Positions 14,499-22,184 of a stretch of DNA of 28,526 nucleotides are shown one piece after another (the first letter of the stretch is position 1; each line of letters opens with the position of its first letter). The position numbers and the translations under genes are program-made. Source of the stretch: JBBROS01 sp043748985 (GTDB taxonomy: Bacteria; Pseudomonadota; Alphaproteobacteria; Acetobacterales; Acetobacteraceae); contig JAYVEG010000204.1 in assembly GCA_043748985.1 (NCBI GenBank), positions 1 to 28,526 of the forward strand, read 5' to 3'. The notes beneath the pieces are model-generated. The model was not told the DNA's origin. It ran no database searches and saw only the letters and a list, made by a program, of their open reading frames with translations.

Positions 14499-16082
14499 AT
14501 GAGGTTGGGGCGTCGTTCCTTGATGGCAGCGGGGGCAGCGCTTGCCGCGCCCCGGATCGTGCAGGCGCAGGCCAGCCGGGTGTTGAAGTTCATTCCGCAG
14601 GCCGACCTGACCGTTTTGGACCCGATGTGGACGACCGCGTATGTGACGCGCAACCACGGGTTCATGGTGTTCGACACGCTGTTCGGCCAGGACGGGCAGT
14701 ATGCTCCGAGCCCGCAGATGCTGGAGGGGTTCAGCACCGAGAATGATGGCACGCTGTGGACGTTGAGGTTGCGGGAGGGGCTTCGCTTCCATGACAACGA
14801 GCCGGTGCGGGCGCAGGACTGCGTTGCCAGCCTGACCCGGTGGGGCAAGCGCGATGCCTTCGGGGGGGCGCTGTTTGCGGCGACGGACGAGCTGAGTGCC
14901 AAGGATGACCGCACGCTGGTGTTCCGGTTGAAGCGGCCGTTCCCGCTGCTGCCTTCGGCGCTGGCCAAGACGCCGGGGTACAATCCGGTCATCATGCCGG
15001 AGCGGCTGGCGAAGACCGACCCGTTCACTCAGGTGACGGAGATGGTTGGCAGCGGGCCGTATCGGTTCGTGGCCAACGAGCGCGTGCCGGGTGCGAAGGC
15101 CGTGTATGCGAAGTTCGATGGGTATAAGCCTCGGGAGGGCGGCACGACGGACTGGACTGCGGGGCCGAAGATCGTGAATTTCGATCGGGTGGAGTGGACG
15201 ACCATCCCGGACCCGACCACGGCCGCGCAGGCGCTGATGAACGGCGAGCATGATTGGTGGGATTATGCGAGCGTCGACCTGATGCCGCTGCTGCAGAAGG
15301 CTCGCGGCGTGAAGGTGGTGGTGCAGGAGCCTTCGGGGCAGATCAGCATCCTGCGGATGAACCATCTGCAGCCGCCGTTCAACAACCCTGCGATCCGGCG
15401 GGCGCTGCTGGGAGCCATCAGCCAAGAGGATGTCGTGACCGCCGTGGTGGGGACGGATCCGAAGATGTCGCATACGGGCGTGGGATATTTCTGTCCCGGG
15501 ACGCCGATGGCGAGCGACGTGGGGCTGGATGTGCTGACACGGCCGCGGGACATGGCGAAGGTGCGGGCGGATCTGAAGGCCGCCGGGTATCAAGGCGAGA
15601 AGGTCGTGCTGCTGGCGGCGACCGATTTTCCGGTGTTGAAGGCGATGGCCGACGTGGTTGCGGACACGTTCAAGCAGGCGGGGCTGAATGTGGATTACGT
15701 GGCCACGGATTGGGGGAGTGTGGTGCAGCGCCGAGCCAAGAAGGACCCGGTGGAGCAGGGAGGTTGGAGCGCGTTCTGCACGGCGTGGGCGGGGACGGAC
15801 CATTTGAACCCGGCCGGGCATTTGAGTTTGCGGACGAATGGCGACGCCGCGTGGTTCGGGTGGCCGAAGGACGAGAAGATCGAGGCGCTGCGCGACGCCT
15901 GGTTCACGGCGCCGGATGTGGCGGCGCAGGCGAAGATCTGTGCGGATATCCAGCGGGAGGCGTTTTCGAATGTGCCTTACATCCCGATGGGACAGTATCT
16001 GCAGCCGACGGCGTATCGCAGCAGCCTGGAGGGGGTGCTGCAGGGGTTTGCGCTGTTCTGGAACGTGAAGCGGTCGGCGTGA
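14499..16082 (+). CDS. ABC transporter family-5 substrate-binding protein (first copy)
   Basis: 527 residues, SBP_bac_5 (DppA/OppA-type) periplasmic binding protein for peptides, nickel or other small solutes. The N-terminus MRLGRRSLMAAGAALAAP has a twin-arginine, hydrophobic core and cleavage near VQAQ-AS, so Tat export is likely. The family opening pattern is clear: FIPQADLTVLDPMWTTAYVT, then GFMVFDTLFG, LREGLRFHDNEPVRAQD and GSGPYRF. The ATG at 14499 is chosen over one at 14421 because the signal peptide starts there and GGGAG precedes it. It is a clear paralogue of the next gene. No permease or ATPase gene is next to it. Confidence 0.9.
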   Translation: MRLGRRSLMAAGAALAAPRIVQAQASRVLKFIPQADLTVLDPMWTTAYVTRNHGFMVFDTLFGQDGQYAPSPQMLEGFSTENDGTLWTLRLREGLRFHDNEPVRAQDCVASLTRWGKRDAFGGALFAATDELSAKDDRTLVFRLKRPFPLLPSALAKTPGYNPVIMPERLAKTDPFTQVTEMVGSGPYRFVANERVPGAKAVYAKFDGYKPREGGTTDWTAGPKIVNFDRVEWTTIPDPTTAAQALMNGEHDWWDYASVDLMPLLQKARGVKVVVQEPSGQISILRMNHLQPPFNNPAIRRALLGAISQEDVVTAVVGTDPKMSHTGVGYFCPGTPMASDVGLDVLTRPRDMAKVRADLKAAGYQGEKVVLLAATDFPVLKAMADVVADTFKQAGLNVDYVATDWGSVVQRRAKKDPVEQGGWSAFCTAWAGTDHLNPAGHLSLRTNGDAAWFGWPKDEKIEALRDAWFTAPDVAAQAKICADIQREAFSNVPYIPMGQYLQPTAYRSSLEGVLQGFALFWNVKRSA

Positions 16083-16101
16083 TCCGTTCCGCCCCGTGAC
16101 G

Positions 16102-16124
16102 TTGGTCGTTGCGTAAGCGACCAA
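16102..16124 (+). terminator. Stem-loop after the first binding-protein gene
   Basis: TTGGTCG (16102-16108) and CGACCAA (16118-16124) make a perfect 7-bp stem with a 9-base loop, 20 bases after the stop codon. No T tract follows, so it is either a weak terminator or a 3'-end stabiliser, as often seen after binding-protein genes. Confidence 0.4.
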
Positions 16125-16189
16125 GCGCCATTGGTGCCGTCCACACCGTTGAGGGTGTTGCGGTTTGCGGGGGGCACAGGTTGTAGGGA

Positions 16190-16243
16190 TTGGACTGTTG
16201 GCGCGGGCAGGCGTGGATAGTCGGATCAAGGCCGACCATGAGG
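16190..16243. repeat. Possible remnant of a dispersed intergenic repeat
   Basis: The minus strand contains a run reading MVGLDPTIHA in one frame, the false peptide typical of a palindromic repeat scattered between genes of many Alphaproteobacteria. GTCGG (16220-16224) and CCGAC (16232-16236) form its hairpin core. This is recognition from memory of such repeats; only one copy is seen in this window. Confidence 0.4.
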
Positions 16244-16265
16244 GAGACGACGGGATGGATGGATC

Positions 16266-17837
16266 ATGCTGAACCGCCGCCAGGTACTGGCCGGCCTTGG
16301 AACCCTGGCGCTGCCCAGCGTCGCGGCGGCCCAGGGATCGCGCGTGCTGCGGATGGTACCGCAGGCGAATCTGGCGTCGTTCGATCCCATTTTCACGACC
16401 GCCAACATCACCCGCAATTACGGGTTCATGGTCTATGACACGCTGTATGGGATGACGTCTGGCCTGTTGCCCACGCCGCAGATGGCGGCGGGTCATACTG
16501 TCGAGGAGGAGGGGCGCCGGGTTACGATCATGCTGCGGGAGGGGCTGGCGTTCCACGACGGCTTGCCGGTACTGGCGGGCGATGTGGTGGCGAGCCTGCG
16601 GCGGTGGATGGCCCGGAACGCGTTCGGGCAGAAGCTTGCCACGGTGGTGGACGCGCTTTCCATCAAGGACGACACGTCCGTCGTGTTGCGGTTGAAGAAG
16701 CCGTTCCCGCTGCTGTTCCATGCGTTGGCCGGGCTGAGCCAGCCGCCGTTCATCATGCCGGAGCGGGTGGCCAAGACGGACCCGTTCAAGCAGATCGACG
16801 ACACTACCGGGTCGGGCCCGTTCCGGTTCAAGCGTGACGAGTTCAACTCCGGCAGCCTGGTGGTGTTCGAGCGGAATGCCACGTATCGACCGCGGGCCGA
16901 AGGGCCGAGCCTTACGGCCGGGGGCAAGGTCGTGAACTTCGACCGTGTCGAATGGTCGATCATTACCGACGCCGCCACCGCGGCGGCCGCATTGCAGCGG
17001 GGGGAGATCGGGTGGTTCGAGCAGCCGCCGCCGGAGATCCAGGAGCTGCTGCGCCGCAACGGGCAGGTGAAGATCGAGAACATCGATTCGCTGCCGAATG
17101 TCGGAATCCTGCGGTTGAACCACCTGCATCCGCCGTTCGACAACCTGGCGCTGCGGCGGGCGATATTGCCGGCAATCGACCAGGCGGACTTCATGCAGGC
17201 CATCGTGGGTACCGACCCGGCGATGGTCAACACAGAGTGCGGCGTCTACACGCCGGGCACGCCGAACGTCAGCAGGTCCGGGATGGAGCTGCTGCTCGGG
17301 CCCCGCAGCGTCGATCGGGCGAAAGCGATGATGAAGGAGGCGGGCTACAGCAATGGGCCGATTCGGCTGATCGGGCCGACCGATATCCTGGCGCCGTCGG
17401 CGATGACGCAGGTGGCGGGCGATCTGTTCCGGCGGCTGGGTTTCAACCAGGATCTGGCGCTGAGCGATTGGGGCACCGTTATCCAGCGGCGCGCGAGCAA
17501 GGAGCCGTTGGACAAGGGGGGGTGGTCGGCGTTGTTGACATCGTTCAACAGTTTCGACTTCACCGATCCGGCGCTGCACCCGTTGTTGCGGGGTAATGGT
17601 GCCCAGGGATGGCCCGGGTGGCCGACGATACCGAAGCTCGAGGTGCTCCGTGACCAGTGGTTCGAGGCGCCGGACGATGCGGCGCGGACGGCGCTGTGCG
17701 CGGATATTCAGCGGGTTGCACTGGATGAGGTCGCTTTCATTCCGGTGGGCGCATATCTGCAGCCGACTGCCTTGCGGCGGGATCTTGTAGATCGGGTTTC
17801 AGGGTTTGCGATCTTCTGGGGTTTACGGCGGGGTTGA
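16266..17837 (+). CDS. ABC transporter family-5 substrate-binding protein (second copy)
   Basis: 523 residues, same family as the preceding gene and clearly its paralogue: compare MVPQANLASFDPIFTTANIT with FIPQADLTVLDPMWTTAYVT, GFMVYDTLYG with GFMVFDTLFG, and QPTALRRDLVDRVSGFAIFW at the C-terminus. The N-terminus LNRRQVLAGLGTLALP, with cleavage near AAA-QG, is Tat-like. The two have diverged strongly in the middle ligand-binding parts (GEIGWFEQPPPEIQELL against GEHDWWDYASVDLMPLL), suggesting different ligands. The ribosome binding site before 16266 is weak (GGGATGGATGG). No transporter membrane genes follow; the next gene is convergent. Confidence 0.9.
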   Translation: MLNRRQVLAGLGTLALPSVAAAQGSRVLRMVPQANLASFDPIFTTANITRNYGFMVYDTLYGMTSGLLPTPQMAAGHTVEEEGRRVTIMLREGLAFHDGLPVLAGDVVASLRRWMARNAFGQKLATVVDALSIKDDTSVVLRLKKPFPLLFHALAGLSQPPFIMPERVAKTDPFKQIDDTTGSGPFRFKRDEFNSGSLVVFERNATYRPRAEGPSLTAGGKVVNFDRVEWSIITDAATAAAALQRGEIGWFEQPPPEIQELLRRNGQVKIENIDSLPNVGILRLNHLHPPFDNLALRRAILPAIDQADFMQAIVGTDPAMVNTECGVYTPGTPNVSRSGMELLLGPRSVDRAKAMMKEAGYSNGPIRLIGPTDILAPSAMTQVAGDLFRRLGFNQDLALSDWGTVIQRRASKEPLDKGGWSALLTSFNSFDFTDPALHPLLRGNGAQGWPGWPTIPKLEVLRDQWFEAPDDAARTALCADIQRVALDEVAFIPVGAYLQPTALRRDLVDRVSGFAIFWGLRRG

Positions 17838-17922
17838 TGCTGGCGGCTGATCGGCTGGCATGGGGCGGGCATTGCTGAGGTGCATTGCACCCCACGAACG
17901 TCTGAGGCGAGACAGGCCGTCG
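17838..17922. terminator. Convergent gap with a small stem-loop
   Basis: 85 bases between the second binding-protein gene and the end of otsA. GGTGC (17879-17883) and GCACC (17887-17891) form a short stem with a 3-base loop, and GCATTGC occurs twice (17869-17875, 17882-17888). A weak shared terminator is possible; there is no T tract. Confidence 0.3.
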
Positions 17923-19422
17923 TCAGATGATCCGGAGTGACGAGCCCGGGGTAGCGCTGCCTGCGCTGCCGCGCAGGTCGGCGGCGGGGCGCATCCGGCC
18001 GACCGGGAGTTGTTCCACTGTCGCGTCGGCACGGCGTTCTGCGCCGCTTGCGGAGGCCCTGAGGAGTGCCGCCAGGAAGGACCGGCCCCATCCGAGGGCC
18101 GAGGCGTCCTCGATTGCCGCCCAGGCCGCCTTCCAGCGGGCCTTGCGTTCGGGAAGGCTCATTGTCAGGGCTGCGTCGATCGCGTCGGCGACTTCGTCCA
18201 CGTCGTACGGGTTCACGAGCACGGCGGAGTCGAGTTGGCGGGCGGCGCCGGCGAAGCGGCTGAGGACGAGAACGCCGGGGTCTTGGGGGTCCTGGGCGGC
18301 GATGAACTCCTTGGCGACCAGGTTCATACCGTCGCGGAGCGGGGTGACGAGCCCGACGCGGGCTTCCCGCATGTAGCCGGCCATTGTTGCGCGAGCGCCG
18401 GCGCGGGCGATCAACCGCAATGGGGTCCAATCCGGCTCGCTGAAAGCACTGTTGATGCCGCCGGCCTCCTGTTCGACCTGGTTGCGGAGGTCCTTGTAGG
18501 CGATGACGTCCTTGCGGCTTTCGGCCGCTATCTGCAGGAAGGTAACGCGGCGGTGGAAATGCTCTCGGGTTTCGAGCAGGCGGCGGTAGCCGGCCAGGCG
18601 CTGCACGAGGCCCTTGGTGGGGTCCATGCGGTCAACGCCGAGGATCAGTTGTTGGCCGCCGAGGCTGCGTCGCAGCCGCTCTGCCGGTACGGAGCGCCAG
18701 GCGTCTTCGGCGACGCTGGCGAACTCGCGGGCCTCGATCTCCACGGGGAAGACGCCGAGGCGGACGCGGCGGCCGGCAACGCCGATCCAACCGCCGGGCA
18801 GACGTTGGGCGTCGGAGAGGCGGACGGCGGCCTCGGCGAAGTTGTCCAGGTCGTTCTGGGTCTGGAAGCCGATCAGGTCGCATGCGAGGAGGTCGTGGAC
18901 CAGCGGGCCTGCTTCGGGGACGCTGGCGAGCACGTCGGGGGAGGGGAAGGGAATATGCAGGAAGAAACCGATCGGCGCCGTCACACCCTGGGCGCGGAGC
19001 ATCGCGGGCATGCACATCAGATGGTAGTCGTGGACCCAGATAAGGTCACCAGGGGTTAGCAGCGTTACCAGGGTGTCGGCAAAGCGCTGATTAACGGCGC
19101 GGTAGACGATGGCGTTGCGGCGGTCGAAGGTCATCAACTCCGGCATGGAGTGCAGCAGGGGCCACAGCGTGCTGTTGGAGAACTCGTTGTAATAGCGCTC
19201 GTGCTCCTCGGCACTGAGGTCGAGGGTGGCGAAGCGGGTGCGGCCGGAGTCGAGACGCTTGGGCTTATCCGACGGGGCATCGACAATTCGGCCGCTCCAT
19301 CCGAACCAGAGGCCGCCGCGGCTATCCATCAAAGATTCGAGAGCAACGGCCAGGCCACCGGCCTGTGCACCTGCGGCCGAGGGGGCAGGGACCCGATTGC
19401 TGACGATGACAAGCCGATTCAT
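17923..19422 (-). CDS. otsA: Alpha,alpha-trehalose-phosphate synthase (UDP-forming)
   Basis: GT20 enzyme that makes trehalose-6-phosphate from UDP-glucose and glucose-6-phosphate in the cytoplasm. 499 residues. Family motifs: SNRVP (8-12), the N-terminal GG loop (22-23), WVHDYHLM (129-136), HIPFPSPDV (156-164), GVDRMDPTKGL (262-272; R265 and K270 contact the donor phosphates), and LRDGMNLVAKEF (362-373; D364, E372). A polar tail of about 35 residues follows the usual end. The start is the ATG at 19422: GGAGG (19427-19431) lies four bases before it, while the in-frame TTG at 19425 would be too close. The ATG shares one base with the treY stop (TGATG), so translation is coupled. No trehalose-6-phosphate phosphatase gene (otsB) is adjacent. 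Confidence 0.95.
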   Translation of the reverse strand: MNRLVIVSNRVPAPSAAGAQAGGLAVALESLMDSRGGLWFGWSGRIVDAPSDKPKRLDSGRTRFATLDLSAEEHERYYNEFSNSTLWPLLHSMPELMTFDRRNAIVYRAVNQRFADTLVTLLTPGDLIWVHDYHLMCMPAMLRAQGVTAPIGFFLHIPFPSPDVLASVPEAGPLVHDLLACDLIGFQTQNDLDNFAEAAVRLSDAQRLPGGWIGVAGRRVRLGVFPVEIEAREFASVAEDAWRSVPAERLRRSLGGQQLILGVDRMDPTKGLVQRLAGYRRLLETREHFHRRVTFLQIAAESRKDVIAYKDLRNQVEQEAGGINSAFSEPDWTPLRLIARAGARATMAGYMREARVGLVTPLRDGMNLVAKEFIAAQDPQDPGVLVLSRFAGAARQLDSAVLVNPYDVDEVADAIDAALTMSLPERKARWKAAWAAIEDASALGWGRSFLAALLRASASGAERRADATVEQLPVGRMRPAADLRGSAGSATPGSSLRII

Positions 19423-22184
19423 CAAACCTCCAGGACAGCGACGGGCAGCTTTGCCAGCAAATCCGCAACCGCGATCCGGGCCGTCAAATCGCGCCCGGTT
19501 CCGGAGTCCAGCACGTCTGTCGCGTGCCGACCAATGAAGTTACGCGGAACAAGCACCATGGTTGCGTCCCACCCGCCATGCTGCACCAGGGGTTGCCCCG
19601 ACGCCAGCGGCAGAGCTGCCGGGCACCGTGTCGCCACGACGATCGCAGCCCGGCCTTCGTGCACCCGCGCGAAGGCGAAAATGTGTTCGGCCTGGGCGCC
19701 ATCCACTCTTAGGGGCAGATAGGCGCCGCGGCTGAACAGGTCCGCGGATCGCGCCCGCAGCGCCAGCACGCGGTGGACCACGGCCTGCTTCACGAGTCCG
19801 TCCTGCCAGTGGGCCAGCAACGTGCCGGGTGGGGAATTCGCGTCCAGCGCAGTGCGGCGGGCGTCGTAGTCCACGGGGCGGCGGTTATCCGGATCGACCA
19901 GCGAGAGGTCCCAGAATTCGGTTCCCTGATACAGGTCCGGGATGCCAGGCGCGGTCATGCGCAGGACTGCCTGCGACAGGCCGTTGATGGCTCCGAACGG
20001 GCCGATATACGCGGCGAGCGAGGCGATCTCCGCTGCCACTGGGCGCGCCGGGTCCAGCGAGGCCCCCAGGAGGCCTTGGGTTGCGCCCTCGTAATCCTCG
20101 TTGGGCGACACCCAGCCGGAATGCCGCTTGGCCTCGCGGAGTGCCTTCTGCAGCCAGGCGGAGATCCGGTCGCGGTAGGCTTCCAGGCCTGCGGCGTCGT
20201 CTGCGGCGAGGCCGATGGGCCAGGCGGCGACCAGCATCTGATAGAGCATCAACTCGTCGGCTGCGTCGGGCGCCGGGCCACCGAAGTCGCGGCGGAGCGG
20301 GGCATTCAGCCGCATCCAGCGCTGGCAGGCGGCGGCCCAGGCCTCGGTCATCCCGCTGAAGACGGACAGGCGCATGCGGGTGTCCTCGCCGCGCTTGTGG
20401 TCGTGCGTCGCGGTTGCGAGGAGCGCCATGGGGAAGCGCTTCTGCCGTTCCTTGTTCGCGGTGTGGAATGCCTGTGGGGAGAGGGCGAACTGGCTGGGTT
20501 CGCTGCCGACCTCGTTGCGCGAGAGGAGGCGGCCATACCGATAGAAGGCGGTGTCCTCGACCGACTTTGCAGCCGTGGGTGCGGAGAGTTGCTGGAACCG
20601 GACCATGGCGCGCTTCCACTCCTGCCGTCGGGTGCCTGCGGTTTCTCGCAAGCCTTCGCCGGTGATCCATTTGGCGACGAGTTCCAACAATTCGCGGTCG
20701 GCGGTGCGCACGGTGCGGCGGGCGCCGGCCATGGCCCAGTCCATCGCGCGGCGGTCGGGCTCGGAGATGCCGGCGGGGCTCGCGTAGATGCGGTAGGTGT
20801 GGAAGTGGACCAGCAGTTCCGTGAGCACGCCGCGGATGCCGGAGAGGGTGAAGTCTCGCGTTGCGAGGTCGCGGCGGGCCAGGCGGTGCAGGGCGACGGC
20901 GGTGTTGAACAGCTCGCTGCTCAGGCTTTCGCGCAGGATCTGGCGCCTTGCGGCCTGGGCCTCTTGCTCGAAATCGGCGGGCCGGCCGGTGATTTCGGTC
21001 CACATCGCGGTGAGGGGGGCTTCGCCTGAGGGGTCATGGAGGACGGCGCCGACGTCGTTCATGAAGTCGTAACCGGTTGTGCCGTCGGTCAGCCAGTCGG
21101 CGGCGAGCCGTTCGTGGACGAACAGGATCTTCTCGATCCAGAGGATTGCCGGTTGGTCACGCAGTCCATGGGGGCGCTTTTCGGTCAGGGCGTCCAGGCG
21201 GCGGCGGAGCTTTCGGCAGTAGTCGCGGGGGCTTGCCAGACCGTCGACGTGGTCGATGCGGACGCCGTCGATCAAGCCTTCCTCATAGAGGCGGAATACC
21301 GTGCGGTGGGTATCCTCGAACACCTCCGGCAGCTCGACGCGGACCCCTGCCAGGCCGTTGACGTCGAAGAAGCGGCGCCAGTTGATCTCGTCCGTCGCGG
21401 CGCGCCACCAGGACAGCCGATAGGCCTGGCGCTCCAGCAGGCGGTGGAGCAGCTCCCGGCCTTGGAGCGTCTTCGTGTCGTAGGCGGCCAGGGTTTCGGC
21501 CAGGGCGGCGGCGTATTGGGGTTGCAGCAGTTCCTCGCGCGCGGCCTTCGCTGCGGCGCGGACGTCGGCGCGACCGCCGGCGCCGAGTTCGGCGAATTGC
21601 CGGGCCGGCGCTTCCAAGGCGCCTCCTGTGGTCAGCAGCACGGCGGCGTAGTCGCGCGGGCCGATCGGGAAGTGATGGTCATGGTAGGCGACGAACAGCC
21701 GGCCTGTGTGGTCGTCGAAGCGCAGCACCAACTCGCCGTTGTCGAGGCAGGTGCCATAGGGGCTGCCCAGGAACGGGGCCAGCAGCCGGCCGCGCAGGGT
21801 CGCGTCCGGCGGGTCCCAGTCGATGTCGAAATATTCGGCGTACGGGCTGGCGCGGCCCCATTCCAGCACATCCATCCACCAGGCGTTGTCGTTGCCGCCG
21901 ACGCCCATATGGTTGGGCACGATGTCGAGGATGAGGCCCATCTGCCGGGCCCGCAGCGCTGCCACGAGGCGCTGCAGCGCGGATTCGCCGCCCAGTTCCG
22001 GGTTGATCGCGTTGTGATCGACGATGTCGTAGCCATGCATCGAGCCGGCGCGGGCCTTCAGGAGCGGCGACGCATAGAGGTGGCTGATGCCGAGCTTGTC
22101 GAAGTAAGGAACCAGCGCCGTCGCGTCGTCGAGTGTGAAGTCCTTATGGAACTGAAGCCGTGCCGTCGCCGAAAGTTGTTTCAT
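19422..22184 (-). CDS. treY: Maltooligosyl trehalose synthase
   Basis: GH13 intramolecular transglucosidase that turns the reducing end of a malto-oligosaccharide into a trehalosyl unit; TreZ then releases trehalose. 920 residues, long but within the proteobacterial range. GH13 regions: LDIVPNHMGV (86-95), GVRIDHVDGLASP (307-319, nucleophile D311), LWIEKIL (348-354, acid/base E351), and TATHDHKRGED with the third catalytic aspartate further on. GIPDLYQGTEFWDLSLVDPDNRRPVD near the C-terminus is typical of TreY. The N-terminus ATARLQFHKDFTLDDA fits the ATG at 22184. It overlaps the malQ end by 41 bases, and its own ribosome binding site is weak, so coupling to malQ is likely. Confidence 0.95.
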   Translation of the reverse strand: MKQLSATARLQFHKDFTLDDATALVPYFDKLGISHLYASPLLKARAGSMHGYDIVDHNAINPELGGESALQRLVAALRARQMGLILDIVPNHMGVGGNDNAWWMDVLEWGRASPYAEYFDIDWDPPDATLRGRLLAPFLGSPYGTCLDNGELVLRFDDHTGRLFVAYHDHHFPIGPRDYAAVLLTTGGALEAPARQFAELGAGGRADVRAAAKAAREELLQPQYAAALAETLAAYDTKTLQGRELLHRLLERQAYRLSWWRAATDEINWRRFFDVNGLAGVRVELPEVFEDTHRTVFRLYEEGLIDGVRIDHVDGLASPRDYCRKLRRRLDALTEKRPHGLRDQPAILWIEKILFVHERLAADWLTDGTTGYDFMNDVGAVLHDPSGEAPLTAMWTEITGRPADFEQEAQAARRQILRESLSSELFNTAVALHRLARRDLATRDFTLSGIRGVLTELLVHFHTYRIYASPAGISEPDRRAMDWAMAGARRTVRTADRELLELVAKWITGEGLRETAGTRRQEWKRAMVRFQQLSAPTAAKSVEDTAFYRYGRLLSRNEVGSEPSQFALSPQAFHTANKERQKRFPMALLATATHDHKRGEDTRMRLSVFSGMTEAWAAACQRWMRLNAPLRRDFGGPAPDAADELMLYQMLVAAWPIGLAADDAAGLEAYRDRISAWLQKALREAKRHSGWVSPNEDYEGATQGLLGASLDPARPVAAEIASLAAYIGPFGAINGLSQAVLRMTAPGIPDLYQGTEFWDLSLVDPDNRRPVDYDARRTALDANSPPGTLLAHWQDGLVKQAVVHRVLALRARSADLFSRGAYLPLRVDGAQAEHIFAFARVHEGRAAIVVATRCPAALPLASGQPLVQHGGWDATMVLVPRNFIGRHATDVLDSGTGRDLTARIAVADLLAKLPVAVLEV
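19427..19431 (-). promoter_or_regulatory. Ribosome binding site of otsA inside the treY end
   Basis: GGAGG on the minus strand, four bases before the otsA ATG and within the last codons of treY. It allows independent ribosome entry in addition to coupling by the TGATG overlap. Confidence 0.65.

Larger units (their letters stand above)
16083..16265. other. Gap of 183 bases between the two binding-protein genes
   Basis: No credible gene. It contains a stem-loop at 16102-16124, and at about 16190-16243 a stretch whose minus strand reads like the common alphaproteobacterial intergenic repeat that spuriously translates as MVGLDPTIHA. Both are listed separately. The second binding protein may be transcribed from its own promoter here. 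Confidence 0.5.

Noticed and set aside
14346..17579. Very long minus-strand open frame (1077 codons) opposite the two binding-protein genes
   Set aside because: Arg/His/Pro-rich, low-complexity translation typical of the antisense of high-GC genes; the plus strand codes for two clear family members.
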